DNA of 64,000 nt, from positions 124,001 through 188,000 of the forward strand of contig NZ_BMPZ01000002.1 in NCBI RefSeq assembly GCF_014647855.1, in the 5' to 3' direction. This stretch comes from Shewanella gelidii. GTDB lineage: Bacteria > Pseudomonadota > Gammaproteobacteria > Enterobacterales > Shewanellaceae. The translations under genes were made by a program, and so were the position numbers. This document shows, one piece after another, positions 35,876 to 44,041 of the stretch; the first letter of the stretch is position 1, and each line of letters begins with the position of its first letter. The notes below the pieces were generated by a model that did no database searches, was not told where the DNA came from, and worked only from the letters and a program-made list of their open reading frames with translations.

Positions 35876-36202
35876 TTAGCGAGACATCGCGCCTGTTTGC
35901 GCATTCACGCCGACATAAAAGACTTGTCCATCATTGCTCAACAATTTGACTCGGTAGCCAGGGCTGCCGCCAACATTGGCAGAAGACACCTTGAGCACTT
36001 TTCCGGCATAACGCTGTTTGACCATTTGCACTGCTTGCTTGCCTGATTTCACACGCAAGCGGCTGTTCTTTCCTTCATTTTTTATGCTCGCACCGGCGAT
36101 GGTGACGGCGATGAAAGATTGATTGCCATAGGAGATTGCCGCCTGAACTGGAGCAATAAGACATAAAACACAACCAAGTAAAATCGCTTTGGCAATCTTC
36201 AT
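35876..36202 (-). CDS. PepSY domain exported protein
   Basis: A 108-aa protein with a signal peptide (about 1-21, ending VQA) and one PepSY domain (about 48-105: SGKQAVQMVKQRYAGKVLKV, then YRVKLLSNDGQVFYVGVNAQTG). PepSY proteins are periplasmic and often precede two-component genes of this kind, possibly moderating the sensor or a protease. It lies 79 nt upstream of the PhoP-like gene on the same strand. Confidence 0.87.
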   Translation of the reverse strand: MKIAKAILLGCVLCLIAPVQAAISYGNQSFIAVTIAGASIKNEGKNSRLRVKSGKQAVQMVKQRYAGKVLKVSSANVGGSPGYRVKLLSNDGQVFYVGVNAQTGAMSR

Positions 36203-36609
36203 ATTTACACCATATAAACTAAGATCTAGCGCTAGTGCGCCAATGAGTGAGCCCAGTGTAAGATATCCTTTCTTAATTGCCCACCCCTATTGATTTATCT
36301 GCACTTTTATATGCACTACGCTCTGCACTCAATGAAACTCGCGAAACCATATCACTGCGATAATATAGAGCTTTTGTCAAAGGACCACGAAAGATCGTGA
36401 CGTTTGTTTTTCAAACAGAGCATTTGATACTGCAATCACTATAGCGACTTTCGATGAACGCAAGCTTAACAATGAAAACCTTTGTTAATCACATTAAGTT
36501 TATGTCTATAAAGGTATTTGTTGGATTTTATGAGCGTGTTTATTCATCTTGCATTCACCTGCGATGAACTTTAATAGCTGCAACTGTTGAAGTGAGTGGA
36601 GTGTTTAAG
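36203..36609. other. Intergenic region between divergent PepSY and surface-protein genes
   Basis: About 400 nt carrying the divergent promoters. Short inverted repeats such as GTTTG/CAAAC near 36404 are visible but unconvincing. I see no ORF or RNA gene. Confidence 0.4.
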
Positions 36610-37575
36610 ATGCAAAAGCCAACACAACCAATTTCCCATGTTTATGCAACACGCGTATCGATGGGGCACGATGTTATGAAAGTCATGACATCGTTAGTCT
36701 CCGTGCTAGCAATGGCACTGTTAATTACCACGGTTACGGGACTGTTGATGAAGCATAGCGCCGTCGCAGCCACCAGCCAAAATGATGGCAAGCGCGTGCA
36801 AAGTTCAATTGAACGTCAGGTTGCAGTTCAAGGTGTTGAGTTGAGCCTTGAAGATAAAGATAATTTGAAGAAAGCGCTGCTCGATGGGACGATGGCGCTT
36901 AATCATCCCAATAAGCATTTGGCGCCTCAGCAGACGTCACCATCAAAATCAGTGGTGCTCGCTGAAACCGGCGGTACACTGACCCGCGAGCAAGTGATCC
37001 AGTCTCGTCAAAGTAGCTTGACGACAAAAGCTGAGTCTCCGAATTACTCAGACGCCATATACCACGAGTTTTCTATCTATGATGCGAGTAGTCGGTTATT
37101 TCAAGATGACGATTATGATGGCTTTTACCAAACGTTTGGGGTGATTTTTGATGCAGATGTATACGCCCCAATTGGAGACGATACTGCATTGGTATACGCC
37201 GACTTATATTTGAGCCAAGATGGTGGGCCTTGGGAGCACTATTACACTACAGATGTGTTTACCATTCAGGGCGATTCGGAAACCGACAACTATGAAGTTG
37301 TTACTACGCTTAACGCTGGCTACCGGTCAGATCATTATGATGTATTGATTGATCTGTATGAAGTGGGCTATAGCGATATCGTCGCGACCATCAGCTCAGA
37401 TGAAACCGACGGCTTATATGCCTTGCCCCTTGAAAGTACTGAATATGACACACCCTATGAACCCGTGACCGAAGAAGTGATAATTATTGAAGAGACCCAC
37501 AGTGGCGGTTCAATATCGATACTTGGGCTTTTGTTTGCATCTATCCTAATCGCTTGGCGTCGCAAGCAGAGTTAG
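36610..37575 (+). CDS. Choice-of-anchor H family surface protein with GlyGly-CTERM-like tail
   Basis: A 321-aa exported protein. An N-terminal hydrophobic segment (about 25-45 from my start) follows a 20-residue cytoplasmic-type lead. The central domain (about 140-270) is rich in Asp and Tyr (FQDDDYDGFYQTFGVIFDADVY), as in the choice-of-anchor H family. The C terminus has GGSISILGLLF, a hydrophobic run, and then WRRKQS, the GlyGly-CTERM pattern recognised by rhombosortase. I start at ATG 36610 with GGAG 8 nt upstream; the frame is open six codons further to a GTG. Function unknown. Confidence 0.8.
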   Translation: MQKPTQPISHVYATRVSMGHDVMKVMTSLVSVLAMALLITTVTGLLMKHSAVAATSQNDGKRVQSSIERQVAVQGVELSLEDKDNLKKALLDGTMALNHPNKHLAPQQTSPSKSVVLAETGGTLTREQVIQSRQSSLTTKAESPNYSDAIYHEFSIYDASSRLFQDDDYDGFYQTFGVIFDADVYAPIGDDTALVYADLYLSQDGGPWEHYYTTDVFTIQGDSETDNYEVVTTLNAGYRSDHYDVLIDLYEVGYSDIVATISSDETDGLYALPLESTEYDTPYEPVTEEVIIIEETHSGGSISILGLLFASILIAWRRKQS

Positions 37576-37649
37576 TTGCAATACTGGTGAATAGCTGACG
37601 TTCGTGTCATTGAAATGAATCTAGCTTCAATCTGGCATTTGACTCCAAC

Positions 37650-37681
37650 AAAAAAGAGCGCTGAATTAGGCGCTCTTTTTT
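37650..37681. terminator. Bidirectional terminator between surface protein gene and yggX
   Basis: AAAAAAGAGCGC (37650-37661) pairs perfectly with GCGCTCTTTTTT (37670-37681) over an 8-nt loop, between convergent genes. Confidence 0.93.
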
Positions 37682-37728
37682 ATTGTGTTTTTAACAGTTA
37701 CAAGTAAAAGTAACTCATATATCAGGAC

Positions 37729-38004
37729 TTAATCATCCTTTTGCGGCACATAACCTTCAATTTCAACATCTTTACCTTCAAACAAAAAGTTTGTCATTTG
37801 CTCTTCTAGTAATTTGCGATCATCAACATTCATCATGTTGAGCTTTTTCTCATTGATCAACATGGTCTGTTTTGATTGCCACAGTGCCCAAGCTTCTTTA
37901 CTGATACTGTCGAAAATGCGCTTGCCGAGATCGCCAGGGTAAAGTTGGAAGTCGAGTCCATCTGCTTCTTTTTTTAGGTAAACGCAGTTTACGGTGCGGG
38001 CCAT
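37729..38004 (-). CDS. yggX: Fe(2+)-trafficking/oxidative damage protection protein YggX
   Basis: A 91-aa cytoplasmic protein of the YggX family, which helps protect Fe-S enzymes from oxidation. The conserved N terminus [19 protein letters not shown] includes C7, the invariant cysteine, followed by [21 protein letters not shown]. It lies downstream of mutY, as in E. coli, with a 116-nt gap, and MutY is itself an Fe-S enzyme. Confidence 0.96.
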   Translation of the reverse strand: MARTVNCVYLKKEADGLDFQLYPGDLGKRIFDSISKEAWALWQSKQTMLINEKKLNMMNVDDRKLLEEQMTNFLFEGKDVEIEGYVPQKDD

Positions 38005-38120
38005 GTTTACTCCTTATTGGGGTCGAATTCAAAGTTGGGGCAACCCAACTGTTGAAGGATGGGCTTATTTATACCAGAGACTCTCAATCGGTGCCATGAC
38101 TAGGCGTTGCTTTGAGGCGT

Positions 38121-39149
38121 TCAAAGGTGCTTTAAAATGAACTTTTTTATTGGGGTAGGCAGCCCTAGCTCAGTGAGTTGTTCAGCAGTAAACCATTGTT
38201 GCGGGTTAGGAGTCGAATCAACCGCATCAAGTGTCCATACTTTTGCCTCTAATTTGTAGTGGGTAAAAGTATGTTTAAATTGACCTTTTTCCAACACGCT
38301 TTGCTTTGTGGTGCGCTCTTGAATTTGCAATGGTTCACTGTTTAGCTGGGGTAAGCACCATAAGGCTCCCCAGATCCCAGACTCATTGCGTTTTTCTAGC
38401 AATAATTTGCCATCCTGCTGTAGCCAAAGAAAGTGGCCAGTTTTAAGCGGAATTGTTTTTTTCGGTTTAGGCGTTGGAAGCTGAAGAACTCTCTGCTCTG
38501 TATAAGCAAGGCAGTGGGGTTGGAAGTGGCAAACGTCGCACTTCGGGGTCTTTGGGCGGCAAATGGTCGCGCCCATATCCAGCAACCCTTGTGCGAATTG
38601 GCGGTTATTTTGGTTTGGAGTATACAGCTCGGCCTTTTGCCAAAGAGCTTTATCGACCTTACTGGTGCCAGGAATGCCTTCGATACCGAAAAAACGACAA
38701 AATAGGCGTTTTACATTGCCATCGACAATCGGACCATAACTGTCATAGGCAAATGAAGCAATAGCCCCTGCGGTATAACGGCCGACACCGGGAATTTTAA
38801 TCAACTCTGATAAAGTGGTTGGAAATTCGCCAGCGCATTCGTTCAATATATATTGAGCGGCTTTTTTCAAATTTCGAGCACGAGAGTAATAACCTAGCCC
38901 TTGCCAATGACTCATCACTTCGTCTTCAGCTGCGACAGCTAATGATTCAATATGGGGAAAGCGCTCCATCCAGCGCAAGAAATAGGGGATTACCGTAGTA
39001 ACCTGAGTTTGTTGCAGCATAATCTCAGATACAAGCACGCGATAAGGTGTTGGGTTGACCTGCCAAGGGAGATCGTGACGGCCTTGTTGTTTTTGCCAAT
39101 CCAGAAGTAATTGTTGAAATTGTATCGGTGATAGCGTGGACTGCGGCAT
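38121..39149 (-). CDS. mutY: Adenine DNA glycosylase MutY
   Basis: Removes adenine mispaired with 8-oxoguanine. The 342 aa match the family (E. coli 350). Visible are catalytic E42 in SEIMLQQTQV, the helix-hairpin-helix around IPGVGRYTAGA (119-129), D143 in VDGNV, the [4Fe-4S] cysteines C197, C204, C207 and C213, and a C-terminal NUDIX-like domain for 8-oxoG recognition (about 230-342). Same strand as yggX and divergent from trmB. Confidence 0.96.
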   Translation of the reverse strand: MPQSTLSPIQFQQLLLDWQKQQGRHDLPWQVNPTPYRVLVSEIMLQQTQVTTVIPYFLRWMERFPHIESLAVAAEDEVMSHWQGLGYYSRARNLKKAAQYILNECAGEFPTTLSELIKIPGVGRYTAGAIASFAYDSYGPIVDGNVKRLFCRFFGIEGIPGTSKVDKALWQKAELYTPNQNNRQFAQGLLDMGATICRPKTPKCDVCHFQPHCLAYTEQRVLQLPTPKPKKTIPLKTGHFLWLQQDGKLLLEKRNESGIWGALWCLPQLNSEPLQIQERTTKQSVLEKGQFKHTFTHYKLEAKVWTLDAVDSTPNPQQWFTAEQLTELGLPTPIKKFILKHL

Positions 39150-39610
39150 TTGAACATAAACCTTTTACAAAGATGGCTGCGGCGAAATGAATGAGAAGCG
39201 TGAACTCTTTTGACATGCAGTGATTGATGATGACTCGCAATGTCAGTTGCAGTGTATCGGTATGCCTATATAGGCACAAGGTTGATGCCGTGAAAGCCAT
39301 TTGTTTGCGTCGTGGATTGATAAATCCAATGCGTGAGATTTGAGTTTCATTCAGCAAAGATTCGCACAACAGACTAACCTTGATATACTTTCGGCCTTAT
39401 AGGGCTTGCGTTCACGGCTTAACTTTGGATAATGCCCTACTTTTCGACTGCAATGGTGAATTTGGTGAGTGCCAGTTTGCTTGAGTTCAATCGCGTTGAA
39501 AGCCCAAAAATCCAGAAAATAGTGTGCTTTTTTATGAGTGACAGCCACTGATGTAAACCCAGCTTTGGGGATGGATGAACTCTAGATAGATTAATTAGGC
39601 GAGGAGCCAG
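39150..39610. promoter_or_regulatory. Divergent region between mutY and trmB
   Basis: About 460 nt with no supported gene; minus-strand frames here look random. A 14-base perfect palindrome, TGCCTATATAGGCA, lies at 39263-39276 near the middle and could be an operator. The trmB ribosome binding site GAGGAG ends about 6 nt before its ATG. Confidence 0.4.
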
Positions 39611-40324
39611 ATGAGCGAAGTTACCACAGCTGAATTTAATGAAGACGGCAAATATCTGCGTAAGGTGAGAAGCTTTGTTTTACGTGAAGGTCGTTTGACC
39701 AAAGGTCAGGCGCAAGCGATGGAGCAACAATGGCCTGTTATGGGAATTGATTATTCTGATCAAGCGATTGATCTGAATGAAGTCTTTGGTCGCGATGCAG
39801 ATACCGTACTTGAGATTGGTTTTGGTATGGGTGCTTCGTTGGTTGAAATGGCTAAAGCTGCACCATCAGAAAATTTCATTGGCATTGAAGTGCATAAACC
39901 GGGTGTTGGCGCTTGCTTAGCTGATGCAGCTGCCGCTGAAGTGACCAATTTAAAAGTCTTTCATCATGATGCCGTTGAGGTTTTAGAGCATACAATTGCA
40001 GACAATAGCCTCGCTCGGGTGCAATTATTCTTTCCTGATCCTTGGCATAAAAAGCGCCATCATAAACGCCGAATTGTACAAACCGAGTTCGCCGAACTTA
40101 TTCTTCGCAAACTCAAGGTCGGTGGTGTTTTCCATCTCGCAACCGACTGGGAAAATTACAGCGAGCATATGCTTGAAGTGATGTCTGCTGTAGACGGGTA
40201 TCGTAACCAGTCTAAAACTAATGATTTTGTTGAGCGTCCTGAGCATCGTCCATTAACTAAGTTTGAAGCCCGCGGGCAGCGCTTAGGTCATGGTGTTTGG
40301 GATCTGATGTTTGAAAAGATTTAA
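39611..40324 (+). CDS. trmB: tRNA (guanine-N7-)-methyltransferase TrmB
   Basis: SAM-dependent enzyme that makes m7G46 in tRNA. The 237 aa match E. coli TrmB (239). The SAM-binding motif [16 protein letters not shown] (58-73) and the family signature [14 protein letters not shown] are present. It is followed 29 nt later by yggL, as in other gammaproteobacteria, so these two are co-transcribed. Confidence 0.97.
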   Translation: MSEVTTAEFNEDGKYLRKVRSFVLREGRLTKGQAQAMEQQWPVMGIDYSDQAIDLNEVFGRDADTVLEIGFGMGASLVEMAKAAPSENFIGIEVHKPGVGACLADAAAAEVTNLKVFHHDAVEVLEHTIADNSLARVQLFFPDPWHKKRHHKRRIVQTEFAELILRKLKVGGVFHLATDWENYSEHMLEVMSAVDGYRNQSKTNDFVERPEHRPLTKFEARGQRLGHGVWDLMFEKI

Positions 40325-40353
40325 TTAATTACCCATATCTAAGGAATGTAACT

Positions 40354-40680
40354 ATGGCAGCAAATCGTAGTCGCCGTTTACGCAAGAAGCTTCGCGTCGA
40401 TGAGTTTCAAGAGTTTGGCTTTGATGTCAACTGGAAGTTTAATGATGACGTGAGTGAAGATGCGATAGACACTATTGTTGATCAATTTATTGCACAAGTG
40501 ATTGAGCCGCGTTCACTGGGCTTCCATGGTGGTGGCCATAAAGAGTGGGAAGGCATCATTGCCACACAAGCTATTGGCAAGTGTACCGAAGAAGACCGCA
40601 AAGCGGTTCAAGACTTCTTTGCCAAACAACCTGCTTCAAACGTGGAAGTTACAGAGCTTTACGATATTTGGTGGAGTTAG
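40354..40680 (+). CDS. yggL: YggL family 50S-associated protein
   Basis: A 108-aa protein of the YggL/DUF469 family, which binds the 50S ribosomal subunit in the structural studies I recall. Family blocks RRLRKKLRVDEFQEFGFDV at the start and a WEGII...ELYDIWW end are conserved. An AAGGA sequence precedes the ATG. Co-transcribed with trmB and closed by a strong terminator. Confidence 0.93.
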   Translation: MAANRSRRLRKKLRVDEFQEFGFDVNWKFNDDVSEDAIDTIVDQFIAQVIEPRSLGFHGGGHKEWEGIIATQAIGKCTEEDRKAVQDFFAKQPASNVEVTELYDIWWS

Positions 40681-40715
40681 TCAGTTAAGGCTCCATTAAG
40701 TAGCTAAAGCAGATG

Positions 40716-40751
40716 AAAGGCTTATCGCGATTTATTGCGATAAGCCTTTTT
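40716..40751 (+). terminator. Intrinsic terminator after yggL
   Basis: AAAGGCTTATCGC (40716-40728) pairs perfectly with GCGATAAGCCTTT (40737-40749) over an 8-nt loop, followed by TT and an A/T-rich tract. Confidence 0.92.
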
Positions 40752-41120
40752 AATAGGGGCACACGAATCAATTTTGCGAATTCGCCTGTTCAATAATCGC
40801 TTGAGTGCTTGCGACTGTCTTACCCATTTAATCTTTTTGATTCCCAGAATGTGCTAGAAAACTTCCTAACGATGCTTTTAGCCTGTATGGGCTTAACTAG
40901 AGTTTCAATAGGGCTATCTCTGGTTGTTGACGTGCGTGTCGAAAGTGCCACTTTCAACTGTGATTCTGGCTAATTTATCGTGCTTTTTACTATTCACTGT
41001 CTCAGACATCTTGTTTTTTTAAATAATAAATTTACCTAAGTTATTGATTATATTTTATTTGGCAGTGTTGGCATCGTTTGTGCAATGTCTAGGTTATCAA
41101 TAGAAGAAAGGATCTAAACG
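40752..41120. promoter_or_regulatory. Region upstream of yggN with a sigma-54-like sequence
   Basis: About 370 nt with no ORF. At 41069-41084 TGGCA and TGCA are placed so that the GG and GC dinucleotides have the -24/-12 spacing of sigma-54 promoters; several intermediate positions do not match consensus. It ends 36 nt before the yggN ATG. A sigma-70 alternative is not excluded. Confidence 0.3.
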
Positions 41121-41933
41121 ATGAACATGAATAAGCTAGTAACGGGTATTGCGACTTCAGTCTTTATTTTTGGTGCCGTGATAGCACCTGCTATTGCGCA
41201 TTCGTCCCATGATGAGGGTTGTGATGTTTCGCTCAATTATGATGTTGTGATAGAGCCCCAAAAACTAGTATTAAACCAAGGTGACACAGAAGCCTATCGC
41301 GTTGACCATGGCAAATTATTTGTGAATGGTGAGCAAGTTGAACTCAATGCAAAACAACGAAAAATCCTCAACACCTATGTTGACGAAGTTTCTACGCAAG
41401 TTCCGGAAGTGATTGAAGTGGTAAACGAAGCCGTTTCTCTGGCAACAGAAGCCGTGACTATGGCGTTCACCCCACTCTTTGGTGAACAAACCAGCGCAAA
41501 ATTCGAAGGCTTAATGGAAGGCATTAGCGAACGCATTGAAGGTGTTGCCTATCAACACGGAGACAAGTTCTATCTCGGTGCGACTGAAGATTCTGTAGAA
41601 GAGGCGTTTAACGAAGAGTTTGAAAAAGAAATTGAGTCTCTAGTTCAGAATTCTTTAGGCAGCATGATGATGGCGCTTGGTGGTCAAATGCTGTCGAGTG
41701 ATGGCGACAGCTTTGAGCAAAAAATGGAAGCATTTGGTGAGAAAATGGAGTCAATTGGTGACGACATTGAAAAACAGTTTGAATTGCAAGGCCAAAACCT
41801 TGAGTACAAAGCAGACAAACTATGTGAGAACTTTGAACGTTTGCTTGTGATTGAAGCGCAAATGCGGGATGAAATTCCAGAGTTAAACAAATTTCCACTG
41901 GCTGATTCAGATAGCTATTCATCATTGATGTAA
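41121..41933 (+). CDS. yggN: YggN family exported protein (DUF2884)
   Basis: A 270-aa periplasmic protein with a signal peptide (about 1-26, ending AIA). The conserved blocks include CDVSLNYDVVIEPQKL, GKLFVNGEQVELNAKQRKIL and a C-terminal LCENFERLLVIEAQMRDEIPEL. The middle is helix-rich and acidic. E. coli YggN shows the same plan and the same location near yggL. Function unknown. AAAGGA precedes the ATG. Confidence 0.88.
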   Translation: MNMNKLVTGIATSVFIFGAVIAPAIAHSSHDEGCDVSLNYDVVIEPQKLVLNQGDTEAYRVDHGKLFVNGEQVELNAKQRKILNTYVDEVSTQVPEVIEVVNEAVSLATEAVTMAFTPLFGEQTSAKFEGLMEGISERIEGVAYQHGDKFYLGATEDSVEEAFNEEFEKEIESLVQNSLGSMMMALGGQMLSSDGDSFEQKMEAFGEKMESIGDDIEKQFELQGQNLEYKADKLCENFERLLVIEAQMRDEIPELNKFPLADSDSYSSLM

Positions 41934-41985
41934 GTTCTCTACCCAGTTCCAGTTCTATTAGGTTCGAAATCCCTGGACGTTCCTT

Positions 41986-42017
41986 CCCCTGTACTTCCCT
42001 TGGTGCAGGGGCTTTTT
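41986..42017 (+). terminator. Intrinsic terminator after yggN
   Basis: CCCCTGTAC (41986-41994) pairs with GTGCAGGGG (42003-42011) with one G-U, loop of 8 nt, followed by CTTTTTT. Confidence 0.88.
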
Positions 42018-42387
42018 TATACCGGGTCTCCCTTCCATACACTGCTAAAAAAGCGATTACTATTTCAGTTTTCGTAGTCATCTGACTTACAAAACTAATC
42101 CTAGTGTCTCCCTCAACCTTGCTGGCAAGGTTAGCGCCGTCGATTGTTCTAATTTCAAGGTTCAATAAACTTACTGATGAATAATGGAGTTCATCGTAAA
42201 ATATTTGGTATACTTCTAAAAAATAACAAAAAACTTGGTAAATTGCCGAGTTAGATACACTCTACTAAAGTGAGCTTTATGGGGTAATTGATTGTTTTGA
42301 AAAACAAAAGATGTTTTTTATAGCTTAATCAATACAACACCCACAAAGTATCTTATTCAGTGTCGTAAACAGCTTAAGGCGACTTTC
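42018..42387. other. Region upstream of the LysR gene
   Basis: About 370 nt, AT-rich in its second half. No ORF is supported. It should hold the LysR-family promoter; no divergent target gene lies next to it, so autoregulation cannot be located. Confidence 0.4.
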
Positions 42388-43329
42388 ATGTTAGAACTGT
42401 TAGAACCAATTGCAATTTTTACTCATGTAGCGAGGGCTGGAAGTTTCAGCGCTGCCGCAAGAAAGCTGGGGATCTCTAAGTCTAAAGTGAGCACACAGGT
42501 GGCTGATTTAGAGCATAAGTTGGGTGTCCAGTTAATTCAGCGTACTACACGCAGTTTGAGTATGACCGAAGCCGGTCATTTGCTGTACGTACAGGGTGAA
42601 GAGCTGCTGCGTGGGGCAGAGCAAGCTGTGGCGAGTGTCCACAACTTGAATGATGCCACTCGCGGTGTACTGAAGGTGGGTATCTCTGAGTCCTTTGGTA
42701 CTATGCACATCATTCCGGCACTGCCAGACTTTATGGCTAAACACCCAGAACTAGAGCTTCAGGTCAGCTTGCTTGATCATAAAGTTGATGTTGTCAGTGA
42801 AGGTTTAGATTTGCTACTGACGATGTCTGAACAGCTTCCCTTAGGGATGGTTGCACGACCTCTGATGACCTGTAACTTCATGTTAGTTGCATCGCCTGAG
42901 TATATTGCACGTCACGGAGAACCCAAAACACCGGAACAGTTGGTTGAACATAACTGTCTTGTGTATAAAGGTGAGTGGCATGAACACAGTATGTGGCAAT
43001 TTAAAAAGGGCGATGATTACTGTGAAATCGGTGTTTCCGGCAACTTTAGAGTCGATAATGCACCAGCACTGAAATCAGCGGCAATTAGTGGGCTAGGTAT
43101 TGGTTATCTGGCGAGCTACTTGTTCGAGGATGAAGTTCAGAAAGGTACTTTGGTACCCTTGATGCGCGATTGGCAGCTCACGAACCACTTGCCATTACAA
43201 GCGGTTTACCCGCGTCGTAAGCATTTGGCGCCTAAAGTGAGTGCGTTTATCGAGTTCATTAAGAACCATATTGAAACGCCACCATATTGGGATCGCCCTT
43301 ACCAAGAACTATACAAAGAAAGAATGTAA
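42388..43329 (+). CDS. LysR family transcriptional regulator
   Basis: A 313-aa regulator of the CrgA/AaeR-like branch. The winged helix-turn-helix covers about residues 4-62 (FTHVARAGSFSAAARKLGIS, then RTTRSLSMTEAG), and a periplasmic-binding-like effector domain covers about 90-300. The effector and targets are unknown: neighbours are yggN upstream on the same strand and hemW far downstream, neither an obvious target. A terminator follows. Confidence 0.92.
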   Translation: MLELLEPIAIFTHVARAGSFSAAARKLGISKSKVSTQVADLEHKLGVQLIQRTTRSLSMTEAGHLLYVQGEELLRGAEQAVASVHNLNDATRGVLKVGISESFGTMHIIPALPDFMAKHPELELQVSLLDHKVDVVSEGLDLLLTMSEQLPLGMVARPLMTCNFMLVASPEYIARHGEPKTPEQLVEHNCLVYKGEWHEHSMWQFKKGDDYCEIGVSGNFRVDNAPALKSAAISGLGIGYLASYLFEDEVQKGTLVPLMRDWQLTNHLPLQAVYPRRKHLAPKVSAFIEFIKNHIETPPYWDRPYQELYKERM

Positions 43330-43357
43330 TTCAAAAACATTGTTTTGTGAGTTGTAT

Positions 43358-43389
43358 AATGCGCATCCTTTCGGGGGTGTGCATTTTTA
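43358..43389 (+). terminator. Intrinsic terminator after the LysR gene
   Basis: AATGCGCATCC (43358-43368) pairs with GGGTGTGCATT (43375-43385) with two G-U pairs and a 6-nt loop, then a T-run. Confidence 0.8.
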
Positions 43390-43512
43390 TTGCTTTTTAT
43401 TCATTGGTTTACTATGTGTTTATTTGCCAATGGTTCGTGAGGGGAATTGAGTTTTTGAGAAGTTTTCAAGTTCACTACTTGCACTCTGTTCTGATATGAA
43501 TACAATGGAAGT

Positions 43513-43693
43513 CAGTTGATTCAAGATTTGAAGTTAGGTGTTGCCAAGAATGACCCCTCTTGGTTGGTACATTCAAATCAGGCATAGTTGCAATTGAGTC
43601 ATCGCTGGTCGCGTTTACGAACTAAAACAACACCGGCTTTGAAACCATCATCCTATATTGGTTTACCCCGTCTTTTTGTCGGGGTAATTTTTT
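43513..43693 (+). ncRNA. Candidate small RNA with promoter and terminator
   Basis: TTGCAC (43479-43484) and TACAAT (43501-43506) are spaced by 16 nt and form a good sigma-70 promoter. About 180 nt downstream, TTACCCCG (43663-43670) pairs with CGGGGTAA (43680-43687) and is followed by six T: a clear intrinsic terminator. Between them is a CCAAGA/TCTTGG stem-loop (43544-43563) with an ATGACCCC loop and no credible ORF. The 5' end near 43513 is an estimate. It could be a small regulatory RNA; I do not recognise it. Confidence 0.45.
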
Positions 43694-44041
43694 GCCTAAA
43701 ATTTGACTCAGTCGCATTACTGAATTATCTCTTTGCTGGGTTCCGTTTCCTATTTCCTCCCGATTGTTTTAAAAATGAGAGAGTGGCTTCTCAGCCAACA
43801 CTGAGTCGATTAAGTCATGTTGCTGCGATGTTTCTCTCAACCTGAATAAAGTCGTGGTTTTTCACCCACTTCTATTTACGTCGTGGCACTTCGCCCGTGC
43901 CCGAGCTTTAATGTTGAATCAAAGCGGCAAGGTTATCCTGTATCCATATCTAGTGGGTGCTGGTGGCAGGGGTTGTCAGTGCCAAGCATTCAGGGATGTG
44001 CTTACTGCGCTCCAAACGTACCATTCTAAAAGCGCTTTAGA
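43694..44041. other. Non-coding stretch before hemW 3' end
   Basis: About 350 nt without a supported gene. Two plus-strand frames cross it, but the first is interrupted and the second runs on into the antisense of hemW, so both look like chance. I see no hairpin with a T-run on the minus strand directly after hemW. Confidence 0.4.
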
